A stretch of 46,260 bases of DNA from Bacillota bacterium (GCA_023398815.1 JAEWRW010000005.1:1-46260), one strand, 5' to 3'; counted from the stretch's first letter, positions 33,398 through 42,444 are shown. A program made the numbers and translations. The notes: generated from the letters alone by a model not told the origin.

Positions 33398-33871
33398 TCA
33401 GGCTTCCCGGTCGCCGTCGTCGGCTGGCGACGGGGCGCCGTGGGTGGTGAAGGTGACAAAATCGTTGATGACGGCGCTCTCCTCTGCCTGCATGAGCTTC
33501 AGGTATTCCTCATACTGGCGGTCGCGCAGGCGCTCCAGCATGCGTACCTCGCGCATGGCCTCCACCAGGCGCGCGCGGCAGGTCTCCACATCGGCGCGGG
33601 CCTGGCGCACCATGGCGCGCTGCTCGGCAATGCGCTCCCCCATGGCCCGGTCGTACACCACGTGCAGGCCGGTGTCGGCGGCGGTCATGCCGGCGGCGAG
33701 GCGCTGGGAGAACTCCTGTCCGGCGCGGGCGCGCTCGGCCACCAGGGCTTCCTCGGCGGCCTCCAGCTGGTGCAGGCGTGCCGTGAGCTGCCCGAGGGTG
33801 TTGCGCTCCTGCTTCTCCAACGACTGCTTGAGGTGATAGAGCGGCTGGAGCGTGAAGGCGAAGCGCTTCAT
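33398..33871 (-). CDS. fliJ: Flagellar export protein FliJ
   Basis: 157 residues, almost all coiled coil. FliJ links the FliI ATPase ring to FlhA and recycles chaperones. MKRFAFTLQPLYHLKQSLEKQERNTLGQLTARLHQLEAAE is typical. Its ATG overlaps the fliI stop (ATGA). The C-terminal 25 residues are acidic and variable. Confidence 0.92.
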   Translation of the reverse strand: MKRFAFTLQPLYHLKQSLEKQERNTLGQLTARLHQLEAAEEALVAERARAGQEFSQRLAAGMTAADTGLHVVYDRAMGERIAEQRAMVRQARADVETCRARLVEAMREVRMLERLRDRQYEEYLKLMQAEESAVINDFVTFTTHGAPSPADDGDREA

Positions 33872-35193
33872 TGGGCGGGCTCCGCCAGGCCTTTGAGCAG
33901 GGCGAGGGTTTTATCGAAGTCCACCAGCTCCCGGATGGGCTGGGTCAGCAGCCCGTTGATGCCCGGTTGCAGGCGGATGGCCTCGTCAATGTCGGCGTTG
34001 GAGCCCTGCTTGTAGGCCCCGATGGAGATGAGATCCTGGGCGTCACGGTAGGTCGCCATGCGGCTCTTGACAAAACCAGCCCAGCGCTGCTGGTCGGCGC
34101 TGGCGATGTCGGGCATCAGGCGGCTGACGCTGGCCAGCACGTCGATGGCCGGGTAGTGGTTGCGGTTCGCGAGCTGACGGGAGAGCACGATGTGCCCATC
34201 CAGAATGCCGCGCACGGTGTCGGCCACCGGCTCGTTCATGTCGTCGCCATCCACCAGCACGGTATAGAGGCCCGTGATCGACCCCCGGTCGGAGTTGCCG
34301 GAACGCTCCAACAAGCGGGGCAGCTGGGCAAAGACCGACGGCGTATACCCGCGGGAGACCGGCGGCTCGCCGATGGCCATGCCAATCTCCCGCTGGGCCA
34401 TGGCGAAGCGGGTCAGCGAGTCCATCAGCAACAGGACGTTTAGCCCCTGGTCGCGGAAGTATTCCGCGATGGCCGTGCCGATCTGGGCGGACTTCACGCG
34501 CACGATGGCGGGCTGGTCGCTGGTGGCCACCACGAGGACGGACTTCGCGAGGCCTTCGGCCTGCAGGTCCTTCTCAATGAACTCGTTGACCTCGCGGCCG
34601 CGCTCCCCCACCAGCGTGATGACATTGATGTCGGCCTTGGCGTAGCGGGCGATCATGCCCAAAAGCGTGCTCTTGCCCACGCCGGAGCCAGCGAAGATGC
34701 CGATGCGCTGCCCCCGCCCGCAGGTGAGCAGCCCGTCGATGGCCTTGATGCCCATGGGCATGACCTCGCTGATGCGACGGCGGCTGAGGGGGTTGGGCGG
34801 CGGGTTCTCAATGTTGTAAAACTGTTTGGGCGCGACGGTCTCACCGTCGTCGATGAAACGGCCCATGCCATCGAGGATGCGGCCCTTGAGGTGCTTGCCC
34901 ACGCCCACGCGCAGGTTGGCACCGCTGGCCACCACGCGGCTGCCCGGGCCAATGCCGCCGAGCTCGCCAAAGGGCATGAGCAGAATACGGCTGCCGTGGA
35001 AGCCCACGACCTCCGCCTGGATGCTGCGACTGCCGCTCAGGGTGAAGATGCGGCAGATGTCACCGATGTTGCTGGGCGGGCCCACGCTCTCAATCGTCAG
35101 CCCGATGATCTGGCTGACGCTGCCGCTGTAGACGTTGAGGTCCGCCTCCCCCATGATGCGGCTGAATTTGCGGATGTCGGCGTGTTCCCCCAT
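33868..35193 (-). CDS. fliI: Flagellar export ATPase FliI
   Basis: 441 residues, F1-beta-like. Walker A GSGVGKST (169-176), LLLMDSLTRFAMAQREIG for Walker B and the SRGYTPSVFAQLPRLLERSG catalytic loop are all present. It powers or primes substrate unloading for export. ATG shares a base with the fliH stop, and fliJ overlaps its end. Confidence 0.97.
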   Translation of the reverse strand: MGEHADIRKFSRIMGEADLNVYSGSVSQIIGLTIESVGPPSNIGDICRIFTLSGSRSIQAEVVGFHGSRILLMPFGELGGIGPGSRVVASGANLRVGVGKHLKGRILDGMGRFIDDGETVAPKQFYNIENPPPNPLSRRRISEVMPMGIKAIDGLLTCGRGQRIGIFAGSGVGKSTLLGMIARYAKADINVITLVGERGREVNEFIEKDLQAEGLAKSVLVVATSDQPAIVRVKSAQIGTAIAEYFRDQGLNVLLLMDSLTRFAMAQREIGMAIGEPPVSRGYTPSVFAQLPRLLERSGNSDRGSITGLYTVLVDGDDMNEPVADTVRGILDGHIVLSRQLANRNHYPAIDVLASVSRLMPDIASADQQRWAGFVKSRMATYRDAQDLISIGAYKQGSNADIDEAIRLQPGINGLLTQPIRELVDFDKTLALLKGLAEPAQ

Positions 35194-35975
35194 CAGCTAC
35201 GCTCCAGCAGCATCTCGGCGGCGCGGGCGCGCTTGGTGCCCACCCCCGCGTCGATGGAACCGTTGGCCGTATCCACCACGAAGGCGCCCTTCTCCAGCCG
35301 GTCGTCGGCGATGATCTTGAGCTGGGCGCTCCGCCCGGCGTCCTCGGCCATCGGCTGGGCCACGGCGGTCACGCGCTCCAGGTTCTCCCTCGCCACGCGC
35401 ACCACGGCGGAGGCGTCGTTCTCCAGCTGCTGCAGGGCCAGGCGCACGCGGCTCACAATCCAGTCGTCGCTGCGATCCATGGCCACGTCCAGCACCTTGT
35501 CCACAATGTCAAAGACGAGCGTGACGACGTCGCGCTCCATGTTGCGTATGATGTTCTGCCGCTCAATGCGCAGGCTGTCGAGGATGCCCTCGATCTGCTC
35601 GGCGGCCTCTGCCTTTTTGGCGTCCAGCTCCCGCCGGCCATCGGCCACGCCCTTGTCATAGCCCTGGGTATAGCCCTGCTCGAAGCCTTGCTCCAGGCCT
35701 TCCTTCAGGGCGTCCTGCAACACGCGCCGGGTTTCCTCCCGGGCATTCTCCACAATCGTGCCGGCATCCGTGCGGGCCTTTTCCAGCATGTCGTCCACCA
35801 CCGACCCGGCGTTGGCGTACACATTGGCGTACTCCGGGTCGATGGGCCGCTCTTCCACTGCGGGCTCGGGCGGCGGGGTGGGCTGGGGTTCCTCTTCTTC
35901 CTTGAAGATGGCGCGCACCACGATGGGCTGCGCGCTGTCGATGTTGACTGTGGAGGATCTGATGATTTTAGGCAA
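35193..35975 (-). CDS. fliH: Export ATPase regulator FliH
   Basis: 260 residues. An acidic, Pro-rich N-terminus, then a coiled coil with the GxxxG repeats of this family (GLEQGFEQGYTQGYDKGVADG), then the C-terminal FliI-binding domain. FliH holds FliI at the C-ring. Start TTG 35975 with AGGAGG nine bases upstream; the start codon lies inside the end of fliG, so the two overlap by eight bases. Confidence 0.93.
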   Translation of the reverse strand: MPKIIRSSTVNIDSAQPIVVRAIFKEEEEPQPTPPPEPAVEERPIDPEYANVYANAGSVVDDMLEKARTDAGTIVENAREETRRVLQDALKEGLEQGFEQGYTQGYDKGVADGRRELDAKKAEAAEQIEGILDSLRIERQNIIRNMERDVVTLVFDIVDKVLDVAMDRSDDWIVSRVRLALQQLENDASAVVRVARENLERVTAVAQPMAEDAGRSAQLKIIADDRLEKGAFVVDTANGSIDAGVGTKRARAAEMLLERS

Positions 35976-36981
35976 TCAGACCATCCTCCTTGCCTCTGGA
36001 TATGATGATTTCGCCGGCCTCGTCCAGGTTGCGAATGACGGCAACGATCTTCTGCTGGGCGTCTTCCACGTCGCGCACGCGCACGGGGCCCATCAGTTCC
36101 AGGTCTTCCTTGATCATCTCCTGCATGCGCTTGGAGATGTTCTCGTAGATGACGCGCTTGACCTCCTCGGTCGCGGTCTTGAGCGCCACGGTGAGGTCGT
36201 GCTTGTCCACCTCGCGCAGCACGCGCTGGATGGCCATCTTGTTGAGCTTGACGATGTCCTCGAAGACGAACATCTTGTGGCGGATCTCCTCGGCCAGGTC
36301 GGCGTTCTGCATCTCCAGGTTCTCCAGGATGTGCTTCTCGGTGCCGCGGTCGACGGAGTTGAGGATGTTGACGATGTAGTCGACGCCGCCCACAGTGGTG
36401 TAGTCCGTCACCATCATGGTGGAGAGCTTCCGCTCCAGAATCCGCTCGATCTCCTTGATGTACTCGGGCGAGGTGCGGCTCATCTTGGCGATGCGCGCCA
36501 CAACCTCAATCTGCAGATCCAGCGGCAGGGAGGCGAGGATCATGGCCGCCTGTGTCGGGTCAAGGTAAGAGAACACCAGCGCGATGGTCTGGGGGTGCTC
36601 GTTCTGTATGAAGTTGAGCACCTGGTTGGGGTCGGCCCGGCGCACAAAGTCAAAGGGCCGCACCTGCAGGGTGGAGGTCAGCTTGTTGATGATCTCCATG
36701 GCCCGCTGCTGGCCGATGGCCTTGTCGAGCACTTCGCGGGCGTACTCGATGCCGCCCTCCTCGATGTAGTTCTGCACCAGGCAAACCTGATAGAACTCCT
36801 CCAGCACCTGCTCCTTCATTTCCTTGGTCACGTGCCGGATGTTGGCGATGTCCATGGTGATCTGCTCAATCTCGTCGTCGGTCAGGTGCTTAAAGAGCTG
36901 AGCCGACAGCTCCTTGCCCAGGGCGATGAGCAGGATGGCAACCTTTTCGTTGGCGCGAAGGGTGGGACTCGGCATCGTCAT
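35968..36981 (-). CDS. fliG: Flagellar switch protein FliG
   Basis: 337 residues. Three armadillo-like helical parts: the N-terminal FliF-binding part (EKVAILLIALGKELSAQLFKHLTDDEIEQI), the middle with EHPQTIALVFSYLDPTQAAMILASLP, and the C-terminal torque domain (EIRHKMFVFEDIVKLNKMAIQRVLREVDKHDLTVALK) that contacts the stator. Two starts are possible: ATG 36981, directly after the fliF stop, or ATG 36975, with GAGGAG nine bases upstream. Confidence 0.96.
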   Translation of the reverse strand: MTMPSPTLRANEKVAILLIALGKELSAQLFKHLTDDEIEQITMDIANIRHVTKEMKEQVLEEFYQVCLVQNYIEEGGIEYAREVLDKAIGQQRAMEIINKLTSTLQVRPFDFVRRADPNQVLNFIQNEHPQTIALVFSYLDPTQAAMILASLPLDLQIEVVARIAKMSRTSPEYIKEIERILERKLSTMMVTDYTTVGGVDYIVNILNSVDRGTEKHILENLEMQNADLAEEIRHKMFVFEDIVKLNKMAIQRVLREVDKHDLTVALKTATEEVKRVIYENISKRMQEMIKEDLELMGPVRVRDVEDAQQKIVAVIRNLDEAGEIIISRGKEDGLIA

Positions 36982-38547
36982 TCACTCCTCATCAGAGAGC
37001 CAGGAGCGCAGCAGATTGGCGGCAAGTTCGGGGTTCGTCTCGATGAACTTGCCCAACTGATTCCTGGTCTCGCTGTCCTTGACAAGATTGATGGCCTCGG
37101 CGGCTTCTTCCTCCGAAAGCTCCTCCAAAAACTCCTCCCCCTCCTCGGGCATGCCGCCCATGGGGCCCTCGGCCAGTACCACGGCGGGGCGGGGGCGCAG
37201 GGCGCGGAACAGCAGCAGCATGGCCGCAAGGATGAGCCCCGCCACCACGCCGATGACGACATAGTCGCGGATGTGCTGGGCCAGAACGGCGCTCTGCTGG
37301 GCCGCCTGGGCCTCGGCCGCGGCCTCATTGGCGGAGGCCACCCCACTCATGGGGATGTACTGCACGGTAACGTACTGGCTATCGACCCCCACGGTGTTGG
37401 CCACGAGCTTTGTCACCGTGTCGGTGTAGTCCTCGGTGGCGTCGGTGCTGTCAATGGCCACGGCCACCGACAGGTTCTTTATAGCGCCTTTTTCCTTCTC
37501 AATGTGTTCCTTGATGGAGTTGATCTCGTAACTGATCTTTTCAGTGTTCTTCGCGTAGGTGCCGTTGTCGGTGCTCACAACCGGGTAGGTCGTGGTGCCG
37601 GTGTTGGAGTCGGTTCCGGCGGTGTCTGAGGACGCCGCGCCGTTGACGATGTCCTCCCGCAGGGTCTCAATGCTTTTTACGATGCCGTCCTTGCCATCCA
37701 CCGATGGCTCGAACTTCACCGTGTCGGTAGTGTGCGCGTCAAAGTCCAGCGTCACAGCCACCTGGCTCTGCACCTTGCCCACGCCGAAGATGGGCATTAA
37801 GAGCGCCATCACCTGCTGCTGCAGGCGGTCCTGCACGCTCTGCTGCAGGGCGTAATGGTCGCTGGTGTCGGTTTCGCCGGCTTCGGAGACGTCCAGCACG
37901 TTCATGTTGTTGTCAACGATGGAGATGTTTTCCGCCGTGAGGCCGGGCACCGATTTCTGCACGAAGTTGATGATGGCCTGCACGTTCTCGTCGGAGAGTT
38001 TGTCTTTACCGTCGAGGGTTAAAAGGATAGCGGCGGTGGCGTTCTGCTTGTTGCTTTCAATCACCAAGGAACTGTCCTCGGGGATTGTCAGCATCACCTG
38101 GGCGTCGGCCACGCCAGAGAATTGCTTGATGGTGTTCTGCAGGTTGTATTGAATTTGATAGCGGCGGTAATCCTGCTTGTCGCTCTCGGTGCTGGTGAGA
38201 CCCTGGCCCTGGCTCAGGATGTCCAGGCTGAAGCTGTTCTTGGGGTATCCCTCGCTGGCCAGCTCCATACGCAGGCGGTCCACTTCCTCGGCCGGCACCA
38301 GAATGGTGTCGGCTTCCACCTTGGCGTCCACGCCCTTCTCCTCCAGCACCGTCATCACGTCGCCCGCGTCGGCGTCATCCAGATCGGTGTAGAGCACGGC
38401 GTAGCTGGTGTGGGTGAGCAGCAGCGTCGCCACCACGATGGCGACAAGCGTGACCGACGCGGCCACGATGACCGCGCGCTGAAAGCCCTTGTCCTTGCCG
38501 GTCCAATAGGCTGCAATTTGCTTCCAGAGGTTCTTTATCGTCTCCAT
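36982..38547 (-). CDS. fliF: MS-ring protein FliF
   Basis: 521 residues. Two membrane helices: near 24-46 and near 430-455. Between them lie the ring-building motifs with LYTDLDDADAGDVMTVLEEKGV, the YRRYQIQYNLQNTIKQFSGVADAQVMLTIPE segment and a large periplasmic-side domain. The acidic C-terminus (EAINLVKDSETRNQLGKFIETNPELAANLLRSWLSDEE) binds FliG. It lies 26 bases after fliE. Confidence 0.97.
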   Translation of the reverse strand: METIKNLWKQIAAYWTGKDKGFQRAVIVAASVTLVAIVVATLLLTHTSYAVLYTDLDDADAGDVMTVLEEKGVDAKVEADTILVPAEEVDRLRMELASEGYPKNSFSLDILSQGQGLTSTESDKQDYRRYQIQYNLQNTIKQFSGVADAQVMLTIPEDSSLVIESNKQNATAAILLTLDGKDKLSDENVQAIINFVQKSVPGLTAENISIVDNNMNVLDVSEAGETDTSDHYALQQSVQDRLQQQVMALLMPIFGVGKVQSQVAVTLDFDAHTTDTVKFEPSVDGKDGIVKSIETLREDIVNGAASSDTAGTDSNTGTTTYPVVSTDNGTYAKNTEKISYEINSIKEHIEKEKGAIKNLSVAVAIDSTDATEDYTDTVTKLVANTVGVDSQYVTVQYIPMSGVASANEAAAEAQAAQQSAVLAQHIRDYVVIGVVAGLILAAMLLLFRALRPRPAVVLAEGPMGGMPEEGEEFLEELSEEEAAEAINLVKDSETRNQLGKFIETNPELAANLLRSWLSDEE

Positions 38548-38573
38548 AGGGCCGTCCCTTCACTGCCCATAGC

Positions 38574-38873
38574 TTATACCGACATGCGCATGATCTCGCT
38601 GTAGGCGTCAATGACCCGATTGCGGATCTGCACGGTGAGGCGCAGTGCGATGTCAGCCCTTTCAGAGGCAATGACGGTGTTGTGCAGGTCGTCGGCGTCG
38701 CCGGTCAGCAGCGAAACCACGTCCGCCTGGTCGTTGGCGTCGGTTTCATTGGTCTGCGCCAGGGCCTCGTTCAGGATGCTGGCGAAACTCTCGCCCGTTG
38801 TCTGTTCCGCGGCATCCATGCCCGCCTGTTGCAGCGCCGCCAATCCTGCCGCGCCTATTCCCTCGATCTGCAT
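38574..38873 (-). CDS. fliE: Rod base protein FliE
   Basis: 99 residues, normal FliE size. FliE joins the MS ring or export gate to the rod. An N-terminal helix MQIEGIGAAGLAALQQAG, FASIL (30-34; FxxxL pattern) and the C-terminal helix ASERADIALRLTVQIRNRVIDAYSEIMRMSV. ATG with AGGAGG upstream, 25 bases after flgC. Confidence 0.94.
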   Translation of the reverse strand: MQIEGIGAAGLAALQQAGMDAAEQTTGESFASILNEALAQTNETDANDQADVVSLLTGDADDLHNTVIASERADIALRLTVQIRNRVIDAYSEIMRMSV

Positions 38874-38898
38874 AAAGTCCTCCTCAGGAGTTCAGTTT

Positions 38899-39339
38899 TT
38901 ATGCCTGGCCGATTTGCAGCGCCCGCTGGGCCATGGCCTTGGTGGCATCCATCGCGGTGGCGTTGGCCTCATAGGCGCGCTGGGCGCCGATGAGATCAAC
39001 CATCTCCGTCACCAATTCCACATTGGGGTAACGGACATAACCATCGGCCCCGGCATCGGGGTTAGCGGGGTCATAGCTGAGCTTAAAATCGGAAGGATCC
39101 TCCCCAATGGCGGCCACGCGCACGCCGGCGCCGGACGACTCCCCCAGAGCGTCGTTGTACACGTCGGAGAAGGATGGGTCACCGGCAGACTCCAGCACGA
39201 CGGTGCGGCGGCGATAGGGCTCGCCACTTTCCGTTCGGGTGGTGGAGACGTTCGCGATGTTGTCGGCAATGACGTCCAGCCGGACACGCTGGGCTGTCAG
39301 GCCCGAGCCGCTGATGTTGAAAGAGTCAAAAAAGGACAT
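38899..39339 (-). CDS. flgC: Proximal rod protein FlgC
   Basis: 146 residues. MSFFDSFNISGSGLTAQRVRLDVIADNIANVSTTRTESGEPYRRRTVV has the axial signature; the C-terminus VELVTEMVDLIGAQRAYEANATAMDATKAMAQRALQI is typical for FlgC. I start at ATG 39339, four bases after the flgB stop, not at an upstream frame position inside flgB. Confidence 0.95.
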   Translation of the reverse strand: MSFFDSFNISGSGLTAQRVRLDVIADNIANVSTTRTESGEPYRRRTVVLESAGDPSFSDVYNDALGESSGAGVRVAAIGEDPSDFKLSYDPANPDAGADGYVRYPNVELVTEMVDLIGAQRAYEANATAMDATKAMAQRALQIGQA

Positions 39340-39343
39340 GTGT

Positions 39344-39754
39344 TCACTTCCCGTCAATGGCCAGCTTCAGGCGCTCCAACTGGTTGTTCACCTTGAGGCT
39401 GAGCGTATTGTAATAGACCGAATTTTTGATCATCTCGATCATCTGGGCTTCGACGTCCACGTTGTTTTCGTCCATGCGCATGGTGGTGTCGGTGTCCTGC
39501 ACCACCTCGGGTTCCACATCCTGCGCGTTGGTGGCGTTGCCAAAGGTGGCCTTTTCGGCAACGGTACCGTCGTTGGAGTAGTAGCCATCCGACTCCAGCG
39601 CATCTTTCATGTATTGCTCAAACTCCACGTGGGACGCCTTAAATCCGGGCGTGTCGACGTTGGCAATGTTGTTGGCAATAACGTCCTGCCGCAGCTGGGC
39701 CGCATCGAGCCCGCGGGACAGAAGATCCACGCTTCCAAACAGATCCGGAAACAC
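39344..39754 (-). CDS. flgB: Proximal rod protein FlgB
   Basis: 136 residues. First gene of the basal-body unit. LLSRGLDAAQLRQDVIANNIANVDTPGFKASHVEFEQYM is the FlgB signature. Start GTG 39754: AAAGGAGGTG lies about ten bases upstream, inside what would be the coding part if the in-frame ATG at 39778 were used; that ATG has no site of its own. Confidence 0.94.
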   Translation of the reverse strand: MFPDLFGSVDLLSRGLDAAQLRQDVIANNIANVDTPGFKASHVEFEQYMKDALESDGYYSNDGTVAEKATFGNATNAQDVEPEVVQDTDTTMRMDENNVDVEAQMIEMIKNSVYYNTLSLKVNNQLERLKLAIDGK

Positions 39755-39818
39755 CGTTCGCCCACCTCCTTTCGCCATACCTATTCTAATTCGACAGATT
39801 CTGCCAATACTTAAACCA

Positions 39819-39846
39819 AGTTTATCATGTTTCCCCCAAAATGCAA
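39819..39846 (-). promoter_or_regulatory. Candidate sigma-A promoter of the flgB unit
   Basis: Minus-strand TTGCAT (39841-39846), 16 bases, TAAACT (39819-39824) in the AT-rich 206-base gap between cheB and flgB. Both boxes deviate from consensus. No riboswitch fold is apparent in this gap. The gap as a whole is clearly lower in GC than the genes around it. Confidence 0.35.
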
Positions 39847-39961
39847 CAACAACCTACCCATTTTGTGGTCGGGTTGGCTGTGTTGCTACAATTTGTTGCG
39901 TTTTTTGCCACTTTTGTACACTTTTGGATCCCATGGTCCGGAGGCCGGTTTGCACCTTCGT

Positions 39962-41008
39962 TCAGGGGCGGCCGGGCGGTTTCATCAGGTACTCCTGGAT
40001 GAGGCCGGGAATGGCGTCGGGCGAGCCCTGGCGCATGACGGCGCCACTGTCCCACGCCACGGCGGGCATGCCGTAGACGACGCAGCTTTTCTCATCCTGC
40101 CCCAGGGTGTAGGCACCGGCCCGGCGCATTTTCATGAGCCCACGGGCACCGTCGGCCCCCATGCCGGTGAGGATCACGCCGATGGCCTTCCCCTTGGCCG
40201 TCTCAGCTACCGACTCAAACAGCACATCCACCGACGGGCAGTGGCCCGACACCTTCTCGCCGGGTTTGCAGGTCACGCGGTAGACGCCCCGATCGAGCAC
40301 CAGGCGCATCTGCCGGTCGCCGGGGGCCACCAGGGCCAGGCCCGGCTTGACCTCGTCGCCGTCCTGAGCCTCCCGCACCTGCATGAGGCAGGCACCATTG
40401 AGACGCTCGGCATACATGCGGGTGAACACCGGCGGCATGTGCTGCACGATGAGGGTGCCCGGCATATCCGGCGGGAAGGCCTTGAGCACCTGCAGCGTGG
40501 CCTCGGTGCCGCCGGTAGAGGCACCAATGGCGATGATGCGCCGCTCGTCGCTCACGGTGCGCATGGTCTGGATGCGCTCGGTGGCCGGGGCGCGCTTGAG
40601 GTGCTTCACCTTGGCCATGGAGGCAATCTTGATCTTGACCGCCAGCTCCTGGATGAAGTGATCCATGTCTCGCGGGGTCTTGGCCTGGGGCTTGGTGACG
40701 TAATCGACCGCGCCAGCGTTGAGCGCGTCAAACACGGCGCTGGAGAGGGAGCTGACGACGACGACGGGCAGCGGGTATTGGGGCATGAGGTGACGCAGGA
40801 ACTCGATGCCATTCATGCGCGGCATCTCCACGTCCAGCGTCAACACGTCAGGTTCCAGCTCTACAATGCGGTCACGGGCCTCATAGGGGTCGGATGCCTT
40901 GCCGACGACCTCGATGCCACTGTCCTTGGCCAGCCCCGCGGCAATCGCCTCCCGCATCAGGAGCGAATCGTCCACCACCAGCACGCGAATGGCTTTGGTT
41001 GCTGCCAT
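39962..41008 (-). CDS. cheB: Chemotaxis methylesterase CheB
   Basis: 348 residues. N-terminal receiver with phosphoacceptor D59 (LTLDVEMPRMNG), linker, and C-terminal methylesterase domain with S164 (GASTGG), H190 (QHMPP) and D286 (GMGADG), the full catalytic triad. It removes methyl groups from receptors when phosphorylated by CheA. ATG 41008 with AAGGAGGGG four bases upstream, one base after cheR. The long open frame upstream is an overlap with cheR and not part of the gene. Confidence 0.96.
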   Translation of the reverse strand: MAATKAIRVLVVDDSLLMREAIAAGLAKDSGIEVVGKASDPYEARDRIVELEPDVLTLDVEMPRMNGIEFLRHLMPQYPLPVVVVSSLSSAVFDALNAGAVDYVTKPQAKTPRDMDHFIQELAVKIKIASMAKVKHLKRAPATERIQTMRTVSDERRIIAIGASTGGTEATLQVLKAFPPDMPGTLIVQHMPPVFTRMYAERLNGACLMQVREAQDGDEVKPGLALVAPGDRQMRLVLDRGVYRVTCKPGEKVSGHCPSVDVLFESVAETAKGKAIGVILTGMGADGARGLMKMRRAGAYTLGQDEKSCVVYGMPAVAWDSGAVMRQGSPDAIPGLIQEYLMKPPGRP

Positions 41009-41009
41009 G

Positions 41010-41825
41010 TCACCCCTCCTTCCGGAACACCGACGGCATGATGTAGCGGAACGCGGCCTCCTCACGGGCCACAGTCTCCGACTGACCAACGATGAGGTAA
41101 CCGCCGGGCTCCAAGCTCTGATAAAAACGACGGATGAGGTTGCCCTTGGTCTCCTTGTCAAAGTAGATCATGACGTTGCGGCAGAAGATGACGTGGAACG
41201 GACGGCGGAACGGGAACTGCGGCTGCATGAGGTTGAAGGTGCGGAACACCACGTTGTCGCGCAGGAGGGGCTTGACCTCCCACCGTCCATCGGCGCGGTG
41301 GGTGAAGAACTTACGCCGCCACTCCTCAGGCACCTTCTCCAGCGCCTCGGCGGGGTAGGCACCCGCACGCGCGGCCTCCAGCGCCCGTTGGGAGATATCG
41401 GTGGCCAGCACTGACAGGTCCCAGCTCGTCCGTTCCATGCCAAAGAAATCGTTGAGCACCATGGAGATGGTGTAGGGCTCCTCCCCGGTGGAGCAGCCCG
41501 CGCTCCAGATGCGCAGGTCGTGGTTGGGCACGGTGTGGCTAAGCTCCGGCAGCACGGTGCGCCGCAGGAACTCAAAATGATCCCACTCCCGCAGGAAGAA
41601 GGAATAATTGGTCGTCAGAAAATTGACAAGCTGGCTGATCTCGTGGCCCGAAGGGTCGGAGAAGGCCATGTCAAAGTACCCCGAAAAGTCACTGAAGCCC
41701 TTCTCCAGCACATAATTGGTCAAACGCCCCTCAATGAGGGAGCGCTTCTTTTCCAGGTTGATACCAAAGTTGGCCTTCATGTAGCCTGTTAGCTTGGAGA
41801 ATTCCTCGTTGGTGAGGCTGAGCAT
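41010..41825 (-). CDS. cheR: Chemotaxis methyltransferase CheR
   Basis: 271 residues. A helical N-terminal domain, then a SAM-dependent methyltransferase domain with SAGCSTGEEPYTISMVL and VIFCRNVMIYFDKETKGNLIRRFYQSLEPGGYLIVGQSE. It methylates receptor glutamates, the opposite of CheB. No TPR extension. ATG with GGAGGGG five bases upstream. Its own promoter could not be identified with confidence in the 193-base gap to the divergent small gene. Confidence 0.96.
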   Translation of the reverse strand: MLSLTNEEFSKLTGYMKANFGINLEKKRSLIEGRLTNYVLEKGFSDFSGYFDMAFSDPSGHEISQLVNFLTTNYSFFLREWDHFEFLRRTVLPELSHTVPNHDLRIWSAGCSTGEEPYTISMVLNDFFGMERTSWDLSVLATDISQRALEAARAGAYPAEALEKVPEEWRRKFFTHRADGRWEVKPLLRDNVVFRTFNLMQPQFPFRRPFHVIFCRNVMIYFDKETKGNLIRRFYQSLEPGGYLIVGQSETVAREEAAFRYIMPSVFRKEG

Positions 41826-41960
41826 CCGGTCCCCTCCATTGGTTTCTGTTGCATACTAGATACCCCGGTACAACCCTCTCGTAACAGCCCGCAAACACGC
41901 CCTCACCAAAACATTTGACCGTAACCACCGGGGTGGTTGGCGGGCAGCGGCCAAGAGCGG

Positions 41961-41989
41961 TTGACTGCCACCATAGAGTTTGTTATGCT
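41961..41989 (+). promoter_or_regulatory. Sigma-A promoter of the small membrane-peptide gene
   Basis: TTGACT (41961-41966), exactly 17 bases, TGT-TATGCT (hexamer 41984-41989), with an extended -10 TG. The best sigma-A match in the window. The inferred start near 41996 gives a leader of about 22 bases. Confidence 0.8.
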
Positions 41990-42018
41990 GTGCAAAACGA
42001 GCATAGGAGGCCGCCGCC

Positions 42019-42213
42019 ATGCGTATGCAGGATGTGCTGCAATCCCTGGAGGGCACGGGTGCCCCGTCGTCGCTGTGGTTCCTGCTGCCCCGTGTCGCCC
42101 TTGTCGTCCTGTTTGTTCTCTTCTGCCTGGTGTCCCTTTGGGCGGGGGTGTTTCTGGTGCGGAAGATCGTTGGGCTCTTCGCCAAATCAGCGGGAGAAAG
42201 GCAGTCCCTGTAA
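42019..42213 (+). CDS. Small single-pass membrane protein, unknown
   Basis: 64 residues, the only plus-strand gene I can support. A polar N-terminus (MRMQDVLQSLEGTGAPSS), one strong membrane helix (LLPRVALVVLFVLFCLVSLWAGVFLV, about 22-47) and a basic amphipathic C-terminus (RKIVGLFAKSAGERQ). AGGAGG (42005-42010) sits eight bases before the ATG, and a strong sigma-A promoter lies just upstream, so all three signals agree. It is divergent from cheR-cheB. I recognise no family. Small membrane proteins of this kind often bind and tune larger membrane complexes; a link to chemotaxis or the motor is only positional. Confidence 0.75.
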   Translation: MRMQDVLQSLEGTGAPSSLWFLLPRVALVVLFVLFCLVSLWAGVFLVRKIVGLFAKSAGERQSL

Positions 42214-42275
42214 CGGCAGCACAACAATCCGCCCCCTCGGCATCCGTAGCAAGCAGCAAATGGCTCGGCGCTGCC

Positions 42276-42311
42276 GCGTGGACGAGTTCCTTGACCTACG
42301 ACCGGCACAAG
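42276..42311. repeat. Imperfect direct repeat, copy 1
   Basis: A stretch of 36 bases, beginning GCGTGGACGAGTT and ending CGGCACAAG, which recurs with small changes at 42461-42498. Non-coding on both strands as far as I can judge. Confidence 0.55.
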
Positions 42312-42366
42312 GGGACGCGCTGCCGCGGGCCAAGGCGCCCGGACGGCGCCAAGGCCAAGGGCCGTG

Positions 42367-42444
42367 AGTGCGATGCTTGCATCGCACTAGCCGCTGGATG
42401 CGGCGTAAGGCCCGAAGGCGGTCCTTTTGAAGCGCAAAAGGACC
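42367..42444. repeat. Hairpin-array island C, upstream part
   Basis: Three hairpins in a row: AGTGCGATGC/GCATCGCACT (42367-42388), GCCGC/GCGGC (42390-42404) and GGTCCTTTTG/CAAAAGGACC with loop AAGCG (42420-42444). The whole 42214-42892 gap between the small gene and the chemoreceptor stop carries no supported gene. Confidence 0.55.

Noticed and set aside
39790..39815. Sigma-54 promoter upstream of flgB (TGGCAG on the minus strand)
   Set aside because: The GG and GC elements do not have the required spacing, and no sigma-54 activator gene is present.
39755..39961. c-di-GMP riboswitch upstream of flgB, as known in some clostridia
   Set aside because: I looked for the conserved GEMM core and tetraloop-receptor pattern in this gap and in the leaders of cheR and the PAS chemoreceptor and found none.
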